In this document: positions 36,060 to 44,536 of the stretch, piece by piece
Numbering within the stretch: the first letter of the stretch is position 1
Layout of the letters: every line of letters begins with the position of its first letter
DNA from: Nocardioides sp. LHD-245
GTDB lineage: Bacteria; Actinomycetota; Actinomycetes; Propionibacteriales; Nocardioidaceae
Direction of reading: 5' to 3'
DNA: 64,000 nucleotides
Assembly: GCF_030929495.1 (NCBI RefSeq)
Contig: NZ_JAVFWN010000003.1
Location: 1 to 64,000 of the forward strand
Translations under genes and position numbers: made by a program
The notes under the pieces: generated by a model
The model's database searches: none
What the model was told of the DNA's origin: nothing
Seen by the model: only the letters and a program-made list of their open reading frames with translations

Positions 36060-36770
36060 GTGACCGAGGCGCAGTCCGTGACAGAGGTAGAGGAGGACGG
36101 GCCCGCGTACTGGCGCGTCGCGATCGTCGAGGACCACCGGTTGCAGCGGCTGCGTACCGAGGAGCTGCTCAGCCGGCAGCCCGGCCTGCGGGTCGTGCGC
36201 TCCTGCGAGACACTCGACGAGCTGACGGCCTGGATGGCGGGCTCGCCGCACGCGCTGCCGCACCTCATCGTCCTCGACCTCGTCGTCGACCGCGGTCGCG
36301 ACGCGGACCCGGCCGTCGTCGAGCGGCTGGTCCGTTCCGGGCTGCGTGTCCTGGTGCTCTCCGCGATGGCCTCGGTGCCGCTCGTGCGTGCCATGGTCCG
36401 CGCCGGAGTCTCCGGCTTCGTGGGCAAGCGGGACACGGAGGAGGACATCGTCGCCGCGGTCTGGGCGGTGCTTCGGCGCCGCCAGTGGGTCACTCCGGAG
36501 CTGGCGGGCGTGATGGCCGGGGACGCCCAGCGGCCCCGGCTCAGCGATCAGGAGGAGCGCGCCCTGGTCCTCTACGCGTCCGGCCTGACCGTCGACGCGG
36601 TCGCCGTCGCCCTCGGCGTGAAGCGCGACACCGTCAAGAAGTATCTCGAGCGGGTGAAGGTCAAGTACGCCGACTTGGGCCGTCCCGTACGGACCAAGAT
36701 CGACCTCAACCGGGAGGCGATCCGGGACGGCCTGATGATTCCGTCGCCCGTCGAGAACGACCGCGGATAG
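36060..36770 (+). CDS. NarL/LuxR-type response regulator (second copy)
   Basis: 236 residues from GTG 36060, preceded by AGGAAGG; the in-frame ORF opens earlier (35991) but the extension is unlike the paralogue. Receiver domain with phosphoacceptor Asp73 (LIVLDLVV) and Lys in GFVGKRDTE. Helix-turn-helix LSDQEERALVLYASGLTVDAVAVALGVKRDTVKKYLERVKVKY. Closely parallels the regulator at 33179-33859. No kinase is adjacent, so it may share the kinase at 30689 or act with one of the other paralogues. Confidence 0.87.
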   Translation: MTEAQSVTEVEEDGPAYWRVAIVEDHRLQRLRTEELLSRQPGLRVVRSCETLDELTAWMAGSPHALPHLIVLDLVVDRGRDADPAVVERLVRSGLRVLVLSAMASVPLVRAMVRAGVSGFVGKRDTEEDIVAAVWAVLRRRQWVTPELAGVMAGDAQRPRLSDQEERALVLYASGLTVDAVAVALGVKRDTVKKYLERVKVKYADLGRPVRTKIDLNREAIRDGLMIPSPVENDRG

Positions 36771-36835
36771 ACCGAGTTCCCTGTGCCCAACGGTGTCGAG
36801 TGCAGGAGACGTCGGCGTTCGTCACCTGGCTCTGT

Positions 36836-36860
36836 CCTCTCTTCGGGGGACATTTCCCGA
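36836..36860 (+). promoter_or_regulatory. CGGGGGACATT box upstream of the sortase gene
   Basis: CTTCGGGGGACATTTCCCGA (36841-36860) is a member of the recurrent box family, about 140 bp upstream of the sortase start. It is itself nearly palindromic (CGGG...CCCG). Confidence 0.45.
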
Positions 36861-37000
36861 CCGGATCTGCGGAAGCCCGGGTGCGCCTCGATCGCGCCGC
36901 TAGCGTCCGTGGCGACGTGTGGGACCGCAGGTCTTCGTCGCCCCCGTCGGAGAAGCGAGGATCTCGACGGACGTCAGGCATCAACTTCCTGGAGGTACCC

Positions 37001-37663
37001 ATGCCCCCCGTACAAGCCGGACTGCAGCGGGTCGAGCAGGCGCGGGTCACCCGCAGGCGCGGCGCCGCGCGCGCAGTCGTGGCCGCGGCGCTGGCCGTCG
37101 CCGCCGCGCTCGGGGGTGTCGCCGTTCCCGGCGCGGACGCGATCCCGGCCGAGCGGGTGCGTGCCGCGGCCTGCACCACGCCGGCCGGCCCCTTCTCCCC
37201 AGCGACCGCCAGCGTCCCGGCGATCGGCCGGTCCGTGAGCGTCGTCCGCGTGCGCCGTACCCCCGCGGGTGCGGTCGGCACGCCACCGGTCACCAAGCGC
37301 GGCAAGTGGCTGATGGGCCTCGACCCGCAGGTTCGGCCGGGCGGCGGCAAGGGCACCGTGATCATGGCGGCGCACACCTGGCCCGACAACTCCGCGCTCG
37401 GCAACGCGCTGCTCCGCTCGCTGGGCGTGGGTGACCGGCTTCGGCTCGCCAACGGCAAGGCCTCCGCGACCGCCTGCTACCAGGTCACCAAGCGCAAGAA
37501 GTACGCCGCCGCCAAAGTGCCCCGCAAGAAGGCCTTCCGCTGGTGGGGGCCGGAACAGCTGGTGATCGTGGTGTGCTCGGGCAAGCGGCTCGGTCCGGGG
37601 CGTTGGACGCACCGCACGATCTGGTACGCGACGCCCGTCTCCGACGGTGCGGTGACGGGATGA
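37001..37663 (+). CDS. Class E/F-type sortase
   Basis: 220 residues. N-terminal basic segment plus hydrophobic anchor (RRRGAARAVVAAALAVAAALGGVAVPG). Catalytic residues are His125 (AAHTW), Cys192 (VVCSGK) and Arg205 (THRTIWY). It should cleave LPXTG-type signals and attach proteins to peptidoglycan; the LPATG collagen-like protein 8.5 kb away is the obvious client. ATG 37001 has GGAGG at 6-10 nt. It resembles the sortase domains ending the two large adhesins but is a separate enzyme. Confidence 0.88.
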   Translation: MPPVQAGLQRVEQARVTRRRGAARAVVAAALAVAAALGGVAVPGADAIPAERVRAAACTTPAGPFSPATASVPAIGRSVSVVRVRRTPAGAVGTPPVTKRGKWLMGLDPQVRPGGGKGTVIMAAHTWPDNSALGNALLRSLGVGDRLRLANGKASATACYQVTKRKKYAAAKVPRKKAFRWWGPEQLVIVVCSGKRLGPGRWTHRTIWYATPVSDGAVTG

Positions 37664-37748
37664 GCGAACCGCTCCACCGCTGAGGGCCGACCCTCTCGGT
37701 GCCGGGCGGCTGATGGCCGGTCGACCTTGACCGCGGGTGATGCCGCGT

Positions 37749-37790
37749 CCCCCGATCGGGGGGCAAAACCGCCGTCTCCGGGGGACATCG
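37749..37790 (+). promoter_or_regulatory. Tandem CGGGGGRCA boxes upstream of the LuxR regulator
   Basis: CCCCCGATCGGGGGGCAAAA (37749-37768) and TCCGGGGGACATCG (37777-37790) lie 29 bp apart (GGGGG to GGGGG), 100-140 bp before the LuxR-family gene. The first is a perfect CCCCCGATCGGGGG palindrome. Confidence 0.45.
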
Positions 37791-37890
37791 CACCACCCGG
37801 GACCGGCGCTCCGTCACGCTGCATCCCGACGCAGCAGAGCGCACCCCGGGGTCGGTCCGGGGCCGAGCCCCGGCAAGGAGGGTCCGCCCG

Positions 37891-39465
37891 ATGTCCACGG
37901 TTCCCTCCGTCGACGCCCTCGGCGCGCTGGTGGCCGCCGGACGGGTGAGCGAGGCGATCGACGCGTTCGAGTCCGACTGGGTGGAGCTCTGGTACACGTG
38001 CGAGCCCGCGGTGCTGCGTTCCTTCGTCGACGGGCTGCCCACCGAGGCGATCGCCAGCAGGCCCGGGCTCCGGTTCGTCGCCGTGGCCAGTGGCCAGGTG
38101 ACCGGCGACAGCGCCTGGGCGCTGGTCGACGAGGCGATGGCCCGGATCCGCCGCGGTCGCCGACCCGACGCCGAGATCCTGCTCGCCCACCTGCTCTCCA
38201 GCCTCCAGCACCGCGCGAGCGGGCAGCTCCTGCAGGCCCGCCTGCTGCTGGACGGCGCGCGGCCCGTCGCGACCCGGACGGCGGTCGCACCCGACGGCGA
38301 CCTGGACCCGGCGCTGCTCGCCTTCTCCCGCCTGCAGTACGGCCTCACCGCGCTGCTGGGCGGCGATGTCGCCGGGGCCCGCAACCTGATCCAGACGGCG
38401 TACGACGCGGAGGGACTGCATGGGTCGCCGGCCGGCCGGGCGCATCTCGGCGCCCACCTGGCGCTGGTGTGCGCCGTCGCCGGCGAGCTGCTCGCCGCCG
38501 AGGAGCACCTCGTCCGGGCCGAGGAGCTCGCGGCCGGTCCCGGTCGGGTGGTCACGGCGACCGCCGACGCGTTGCGACTGACCCGGTTGATCCTGTTCGT
38601 CGACCGTCGCGCGCTGCCCGGCGCCGGGCGGATGGTGCAGGCGCGCACGCCCGCGTCGTACGGCATGCTGTGGCCGCTCGCGCTCTGGGCCCACGCTCAG
38701 TTCCTGCTGCTCACCGGTCGGCACGAGGCCGGCCTGCGCCTGCTGGCCCAGGCGGAGGTCGCCGCGTCCGCGGACTCCGGGGAGGGGATCGCGTCGGAGG
38801 TCGCGCGGGCCGCGCAGGCCGACCTGAACCTGGCTCTGGGCAACGTCCGTGAGGCCTGGGTGGCCGTCGAGCCGGGCAGCTCCCGCTCGCCGTGGTCGGC
38901 GGTCGCCGAGGCGACGGTGCTCTACGTCAGTGGGGAGTTCGAGACGGTCCGCTACGCCGCCCGGGTGGCCCGGTCCGCCCATGACCTGACCCCGCGTGAG
39001 TCGGCCCGCCTCCGCGGCCTGGAGGCGGCGGCGTGCCTCGCCGGTGGTGACGAGGACAGTGCGCGGCGGCTGCTGGGGGTGGTCGTCGACCTGGCGCGTC
39101 GGCAGGGCTGGCGCTCGTTCGTGTCGTACCTGCCGCGGCCCTTGGTCGCCTTCGCGCTCCGGGAGGGCCGACTGCCGGCGGAGCTGGCCGAGGCCACCCG
39201 GGACGCGGCGGGCGGCTGGGTGCCGGGCCCGGCGCTGTCGGCCCCGCTGTCGCCGCGCGAGCGGGAGGTCTTCCGGTTGCTGCTCGAGGGGACCGCCCGC
39301 GCCGACATCGCCGATCGGCTGGGGGTCTCGATCAACACCGTCAAGACCCAGATCCGCAGCCTGTACGCCAAGCTCGGCGTCTCGAGCCGTGGCGAGGTGC
39401 TGCGGAAAGTCGCCCTGATGCCGCCCGAATGGACCTATGACGTCCCCGACTGGTCGGGGGCCTGA
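37891..39465 (+). CDS. LuxR-family transcriptional regulator with helical repeat (MalT-like) body
   Basis: 524 residues. There is no receiver domain and no P-loop. Residues 1-440 are a superhelical TPR-like array (for example AHLLSSLQHRASGQLLQARLLLDGA). The C-terminal LuxR helix-turn-helix is LSPREREVFRLLLEGTARADIADRLGVSINTVKTQIRSLYAKLGVSSRGEVL. It resembles LAL/MalT-type regulators without the ATPase. AAGGAGGG precedes ATG 37891. Located between the sortase and the SdrB-sortase gene, it is a likely local activator. Confidence 0.86.
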   Translation: MSTVPSVDALGALVAAGRVSEAIDAFESDWVELWYTCEPAVLRSFVDGLPTEAIASRPGLRFVAVASGQVTGDSAWALVDEAMARIRRGRRPDAEILLAHLLSSLQHRASGQLLQARLLLDGARPVATRTAVAPDGDLDPALLAFSRLQYGLTALLGGDVAGARNLIQTAYDAEGLHGSPAGRAHLGAHLALVCAVAGELLAAEEHLVRAEELAAGPGRVVTATADALRLTRLILFVDRRALPGAGRMVQARTPASYGMLWPLALWAHAQFLLLTGRHEAGLRLLAQAEVAASADSGEGIASEVARAAQADLNLALGNVREAWVAVEPGSSRSPWSAVAEATVLYVSGEFETVRYAARVARSAHDLTPRESARLRGLEAAACLAGGDEDSARRLLGVVVDLARRQGWRSFVSYLPRPLVAFALREGRLPAELAEATRDAAGGWVPGPALSAPLSPREREVFRLLLEGTARADIADRLGVSINTVKTQIRSLYAKLGVSSRGEVLRKVALMPPEWTYDVPDWSGA

Positions 39466-39519
39466 GATGCCCCGAGGCGCCGATCCGTCCTGTCTGGTGA
39501 GCCCTTTTCGGGACTCCGG

Positions 39520-39536
39520 GGTGAGTGCCACTCGCC
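39520..39536. promoter_or_regulatory. Candidate operator upstream of the SdrB-sortase gene
   Basis: GGTGAGTGCCACTCGCC has the same arm sequence and spacing as 33132-33148 (GGTGAGT...ACTC.CC) and overlaps a CCGGGGTGAGT box. It lies about 100 bp upstream of the surface protein start. Confidence 0.45.
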
Positions 39537-39633
39537 CCCGTTCATCTCTTTTTACCGAAACCGTCCGGGCGGTCCGACCCGGAAATACGATCGCGCGCAT
39601 GTCCACGGCATGCCCCGACCGAGGAGTGACACG

Positions 39634-42600
39634 TTGAAGAAGCGCTGGTTCGAACAGTTGGCGCCGCCCGTGCCGAGATACGCCGCCCGACGACTGACGG
39701 CCCTGGTCGTGGCAGTGTCGGGGATGGCGGTGCTGGGCGGGACGCAGATCGCCACTCCGGCGTACGCGGCACCGGGCGACGGCACGGTGAAGGTGCGGGT
39801 GGTCCAGGACTACAACGGCAACGGCAGTTGGGACGACCCGTTCGTCGAGCCCGGGCTGGCCGGCGTCACCGTGCGGGTCACGGACGCCGCAGGTGTCACC
39901 CAGGACCTGACCACGGACGCGGACGGTCTCGTCACCGTCGTCGGCACGCCCGGCAGCTACCGGGTGCAGGCGATCAACCCCGACCCGGCGACCCTCCAGC
40001 CGGCGTTCGCTCGGGAGAAGACCGGCACAGCCGACACCCCCAGCGCCAAGTGGCTCTCCTCGAACGACGAGTTCGTGACGGTGGCGGCCGACAAGACGGT
40101 CGACGTCACGACCGCCTTCTGGGACGTCCGGGACTACTGCCAGTCGAACCCGCTGATCGTCAACGCCTGCCAGCAGCCGATCTTCACGCCCGGCGGCGCG
40201 CTCGCGAACAATGGCACTGCCGAGACCCTCTTCACCGCCCCCTACCGGGCGTGGGGCAACGACCGCGGCAAGACCTCGATCGCCACCAAGGCCGACACCG
40301 GCGCGGTCTACGGCATCGGCTACCGCAAGCAGGACAAGCGGATCTTCTCGGCGGCCTTCGCCAAGCGCGGCATCGCCTACGGCCCCGGCGGCGCCGGTGC
40401 CATCTACGTGACGCCGCGCGACGGTGGCGCGACCACCGTGTGGGGAACGGTGCCCAACCCGGGCACCCGCGCCCACAGCTTCGAGACCGCCGGCCTGCGC
40501 CAGGACTGGGACTTCGCCCCCGCCGTGGGCAAGGAGTCGCTGGGTGACCTCGACATCTCCGAGGACGGCGACGACCTCCAGGTGATCAACCTCAACGACC
40601 GCAAGCTCTACGTGTACGACGCGACCGCCGCCACCATGGGCGCACCGACCCACGTCGTCGACCTGTCCGCGAACCCCGGCTGCGCCGCGGCCTCCGACTG
40701 GCGCCCAGGCGCGCTCGGTGAGCGCAACGGCGTGCTCTACGTCGGTGGCGTCTGCTCGGCCGAGTCGACCCAGAACCCCGCCGATCAGCGGGCGATCATC
40801 CTGAGCTTCGACGCATCGACCTACACCCAGACCGGCACGGTCATGGACCAGACGATCAACCGCAAGCGCGAGGCGCAGTGGTTCCTCGCCGCGCAGTGCG
40901 ACCCGCGCGACACCGCGGACGGCGTGCACAGCACGACCTTCCGCCCGTGGATGGACGGGATCAGCTGCAACTTCAAGAGCGGCGGCCGGCTGCCCGACCC
41001 GCAGGCGTGGATGGACGACATCGTCATCGAGAACAACGGTGACCTCGTCATGGCCTTCCGCGACCGCACCGGTGACCAGCAGATGGGCGCCAGCTCGCGC
41101 TACTACGCCAACACCGACGGCACCGGCGCCCTCGTCGGCGTCATCGACTATGTCGTCGCCGGTGACATCAACAAGGCCTGCCCCCCGGCGGGCGGCGGCG
41201 ACTTCGTGCTCGACATCAACGGTGGCTGCGGCAAGGAGAACCGGGCCCAGACCGCGGTGTCGGACGAGTACTTCGGCGGCGACGGTGGTGTCCACGAGGA
41301 GGAGGCCTTCGGTGGTCTCGCGCTGAGCCGCGGCGAGCGCGGCATCGTCAGCAGCGCGATGGACCCGGCCGGCGGCATCTTCACGCAGGGCTACTTCCGC
41401 CTCGACCGCGAGACCGGCCAGCCGCTCATCTCGGGTGACGGCGGCACCCAGCCGACCTCGCCCGAGAGCCTGCAGGCCAACGGTGGCAACGGCGGTGGCA
41501 ACCGGATCACCGGTGCCGACAACTTCAGCAAGGGCCAGGGCATGGCCGACATGGAGGTGCTCTGCGACCTGGCGCCGATCCAGATCGGTAACCGGGTCTG
41601 GAACGACACGAACGACGACGGCATCCAGGACGCGGGTGAGGACGGCATCGCCGGTGTCACCGTGAACCTGTACGCCGCCGACGGCGTCACCCTCGTGGCG
41701 ACGACCGTGACCAACAGCCGTGGTGAGTACTACTTCGACTCGATCGACGACGACGTCGAGTTCAACACCGACTACGTGATCCGGCTCGACAAGCCGGAGG
41801 ACTACACCGGCAGCGGGAAGCTGGCCGGAGTCGGGCTCTCGGACGAGGACCAGGGCACCGGTCCCGAGCAGGACCGCCTCGACTCCGACGGCACGATCGT
41901 CGCCAACTATCCGCAGGCGTCGATCACGACGGGCAACCGTGGCGAGAACGACCACACCATCGACTTCGGCTTCAGCCCGGCGTCGGTGTCGGTCGGCAAC
42001 TACGTGTGGGTCGACAGCGACGGCGACGGCATCCAGGACCCGGGCGAGCCCGGGATCGAAGGCGTCGTGCTCGAGCTGACGGACTCCAACGGCGATCCGG
42101 TCGTCGACGTCAACGGTGACCCGGTGGGCCCGGTGACGACCGACGCGAACGGTCACTACGTGTTCGACAAGCTGCCGGTGCTGCCGCCCGGCGAGCACTA
42201 CACGGTGACCATCGACCAGACGGCGCCGTCGACGCAGACCGCCCTCGCGCCGTACAACCCGACACTGGCGGGCCAGGGCGGCGACCCCGCGCTGGACTCC
42301 TCGCTGTGGACGGCCGACTCGACAGAGCTGACCACCGCGGGCGCGAAGGACCTGACCCTCGACTTCGGGTTCACCCCGAAGCCGGTCTCGGTCGGCGACT
42401 ACGTGTGGGTCGACAGCGACGGTGACGGCATCCAGGACCCGGGCGAGCCCGGCATCCCCGGGGTGACCCTGACCCTGTTGGGCCCGGACGGGAACGTGAT
42501 CGGGACGACCACCACGGACGCGAACGGCCACTACGTCTTCACCGACCTGCCGGTCCTGCCTGACCCGGACGACCGGTACACGGTGACGATCGACAACGGC

Positions 42601-44409
42601 CAGCCCGCGCTCGCGCCGTACGTGCCGACCCAGGCAGGACAGGGCGGCGATCCCGCCCAGGACTCCTCGACCGGCAGCGCCACGTCCGGGCCGCTCACGC
42701 AGGCCCAGGACCGGGACATGACCCTGGACTTCGGCTTCGTGCCGGCGAAGGTGTCGGTCGGCGACCTGGTGTGGGCGGACACGGATCGTGACGGCGTCCA
42801 GGACGCCGGGGAGCCCGGGATCGAGGGCGTCGTGCTCACGATCGTCGGTCCGGACGGCGAGCCAGTGACCGACGTCAACGGCGACCCGGTCGGACCGGTG
42901 ACCACGGATGCCGACGGCAACTACTCGTTCGACGACCTGCCGGTGCTGCCGGCCGGCCAGCACTACACGGTGAAGATCGACCGGACCGACCCGTCCACGA
43001 TCGCCGCGTTGTCCGACTACATCCCGACCCAGACCGGTCAGGGAACGCCGGGCACGGACTCCTCGACGTGGGAGGCGGAGTCGGGTGACCTGACCGGCGA
43101 CGGCGACCGGGACCCGACCCTCGACTTCGGCTTCGTCCGTCCGGCGGTCTCCGTCGGCGACTTCGTGTGGGCCGACGCCGACCGGGACGGCATCCAGGAC
43201 GCGGGCGAGTCGGGCATCCCGGGTGTCGTGCTGGTCCTGACCGGTCCGCGCGGCGAGACGGTGACCGACATTCACGGCAACCCCGTGGGCCCGGTCACCA
43301 CCGACGCCAACGGGAAGTACCTGTTCGACGACCTGCCGGTGCTGCCGGCCGGGCAGCACTACACGGTCTCCATCGACCGTGACGCCCCGTCGACGCAGAC
43401 GGCGCTGGCGCCGTACGGGCCGACGCAGGCCGGTGCGGGTGGCGACCGGGGAGCCGACTCGTCGACGTGGTCGGCAACGTCGGGCGACCTCACCGACGAC
43501 GGCGACCAGGATCTGACGCTGGACTTCGGGTTCGTGCTGCTGCCCAACGACGTGACGCTGACGACCCAGACGTCGCACGCCACCGCCAAGGTCGGGGTCG
43601 CGCTGTCGGACGTCGTCACCATCAGCGGCTTCCGCCCCGGCGGTACGTCGACCGGTTCGGCCACGCTGTACGGCCCGTTCAGCAGCCCGGGCGCCGCGAC
43701 CTGCACGCCCGCGACCGCGGTCGGCACGGTGGCGTTCACCCCGGCCAACGGCACGGTGCGGACACCGTCGATCACGGTGAACGCACCGGGTCACTACACC
43801 TGGGTGGCCAGCACGACCGCCGACGACCTCAACAAGGCCGCGACCCACGCGTGTGGGCTGAAGGAGGAGACCAGCCTGGTCCGCCGGGCCGTCAACCCGG
43901 TCCGGGTGATCGACACCGGCTTCGAGGGCAGCGCCGACCGCAGCGGCGCGGCCCGCAAGACGCGGCCGGCCAAGCTCGGGTTCGCCAAGCTCGGCATCCA
44001 GGCCAAGGTCAAGCCGATCGGCCTGACCGGCAAGAAGGCCAACGTCCCCGGCAACCGGAACCTCACCGGCTGGCTGCGGACCTCGGCCGAGCTGGGTGAC
44101 GTCATCGGTACAGCGGTCATCGTCGGTCACGTCTCCGACAACCACGACCGGCCCGGCGCGTTCTTCGACCTCAAGAAGGCGAAGAAGGGCCAGACGGTCG
44201 AGCTGACCGACAAGGCGGGCGTGGTCAGGACGTACCAGGTCGTCAAGACCAAGCGGTACCTCCGGTCCAAGCTGCTGCCCAAGAAGCTGTTCTCGATGAC
44301 GAGCCAGTCGCGGGTCCAGCTGGTCACCTGCACCGACAAGGTGACCTACGGCAACGGCCGGTTCCACTACCGCAAGAACCTGGTGGTCACCCTGGTCCCC
44401 GTGAGCTGA
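39634..44409 (+). CDS. Giant surface protein with SdrB-type repeats and C-terminal sortase domain
   Basis: About 1591 residues from TTG 39634 (GAGGAG upstream); ATG 39610 is an alternative without a ribosome site. Signal peptide ends near TPAYA. Residues ~60-120 are a first SdrB-like domain, and ~150-640 a large beta-propeller-like or lectin-like domain (GDLDISEDGDDLQVINLNDR). Five SdrB-like Ca-binding domains start at about 649, 785, 918, 1040 and 1172, each with G(N/D)xVWxDxDxDGxQDxGE. A ~95-residue module shared with the adhesin at 24688 (DVTLTTQTSHATAKVG, ATLYGPF) comes next, then a sortase domain with His1499 (VGHVSD), Cys1566 (VTCTDK) and Arg1580 (HYRKN). No LPXTG is present. Like the other adhesin, it carries its own transpeptidase. 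Confidence 0.87.
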   Translation: MKKRWFEQLAPPVPRYAARRLTALVVAVSGMAVLGGTQIATPAYAAPGDGTVKVRVVQDYNGNGSWDDPFVEPGLAGVTVRVTDAAGVTQDLTTDADGLVTVVGTPGSYRVQAINPDPATLQPAFAREKTGTADTPSAKWLSSNDEFVTVAADKTVDVTTAFWDVRDYCQSNPLIVNACQQPIFTPGGALANNGTAETLFTAPYRAWGNDRGKTSIATKADTGAVYGIGYRKQDKRIFSAAFAKRGIAYGPGGAGAIYVTPRDGGATTVWGTVPNPGTRAHSFETAGLRQDWDFAPAVGKESLGDLDISEDGDDLQVINLNDRKLYVYDATAATMGAPTHVVDLSANPGCAAASDWRPGALGERNGVLYVGGVCSAESTQNPADQRAIILSFDASTYTQTGTVMDQTINRKREAQWFLAAQCDPRDTADGVHSTTFRPWMDGISCNFKSGGRLPDPQAWMDDIVIENNGDLVMAFRDRTGDQQMGASSRYYANTDGTGALVGVIDYVVAGDINKACPPAGGGDFVLDINGGCGKENRAQTAVSDEYFGGDGGVHEEEAFGGLALSRGERGIVSSAMDPAGGIFTQGYFRLDRETGQPLISGDGGTQPTSPESLQANGGNGGGNRITGADNFSKGQGMADMEVLCDLAPIQIGNRVWNDTNDDGIQDAGEDGIAGVTVNLYAADGVTLVATTVTNSRGEYYFDSIDDDVEFNTDYVIRLDKPEDYTGSGKLAGVGLSDEDQGTGPEQDRLDSDGTIVANYPQASITTGNRGENDHTIDFGFSPASVSVGNYVWVDSDGDGIQDPGEPGIEGVVLELTDSNGDPVVDVNGDPVGPVTTDANGHYVFDKLPVLPPGEHYTVTIDQTAPSTQTALAPYNPTLAGQGGDPALDSSLWTADSTELTTAGAKDLTLDFGFTPKPVSVGDYVWVDSDGDGIQDPGEPGIPGVTLTLLGPDGNVIGTTTTDANGHYVFTDLPVLPDPDDRYTVTIDNGQPALAPYVPTQAGQGGDPAQDSSTGSATSGPLTQAQDRDMTLDFGFVPAKVSVGDLVWADTDRDGVQDAGEPGIEGVVLTIVGPDGEPVTDVNGDPVGPVTTDADGNYSFDDLPVLPAGQHYTVKIDRTDPSTIAALSDYIPTQTGQGTPGTDSSTWEAESGDLTGDGDRDPTLDFGFVRPAVSVGDFVWADADRDGIQDAGESGIPGVVLVLTGPRGETVTDIHGNPVGPVTTDANGKYLFDDLPVLPAGQHYTVSIDRDAPSTQTALAPYGPTQAGAGGDRGADSSTWSATSGDLTDDGDQDLTLDFGFVLLPNDVTLTTQTSHATAKVGVALSDVVTISGFRPGGTSTGSATLYGPFSSPGAATCTPATAVGTVAFTPANGTVRTPSITVNAPGHYTWVASTTADDLNKAATHACGLKEETSLVRRAVNPVRVIDTGFEGSADRSGAARKTRPAKLGFAKLGIQAKVKPIGLTGKKANVPGNRNLTGWLRTSAELGDVIGTAVIVGHVSDNHDRPGAFFDLKKAKKGQTVELTDKAGVVRTYQVVKTKRYLRSKLLPKKLFSMTSQSRVQLVTCTDKVTYGNGRFHYRKNLVVTLVPVS
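41986..43542 (+). repeat. Four tandem in-frame SdrB-coding repeats
   Basis: Units begin at 41986, 42385, 42751 and 43147 (lengths about 399, 366, 396 and 396 bp), each opening with codons for VSVGxxVWxDxDxDG. Long nucleotide identities between units (for example GACCCGGTGGGCCCGGTGAC-like segments) make copy-number change by recombination or assembly collapse possible. A more diverged unit precedes at 41578. Confidence 0.85.
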
Positions 44410-44430
44410 GCTGGGGGGCTCAGTAGCACG

Positions 44431-44484
44431 GACGAACGTCACCCCGGGCTCCCGCGTCAGCGGGACCCGGGGTGAGGTTCGTCA
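44431..44484 (+). terminator. Long terminator hairpin after the SdrB-sortase gene
   Basis: Stepwise inverted repeat: GACGAAC with GTTCGTC outside, ACCCCGGG with CCCGGGGT in the middle, CCCGC with GCGGG at the tip. The whole ~54 bp folds into one stem shortly past the stop and before the lipoprotein gene. Confidence 0.8.
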
Positions 44485-44536
44485 GGGGCGGTCCGAGAAC
44501 ATGGTTCCGGGCGGGCGAGGACGAAGGAAGCGGCAG

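Noticed and set aside
37477..44442. A 2321-codon open frame on the minus strand opposite the SdrB-sortase gene
   Set aside because: It is antisense to a protein with clear signal peptide, repeats and catalytic domain, and reads as low-complexity Arg/Gly/Val-rich sequence. High GC removes stops from the opposite strand.
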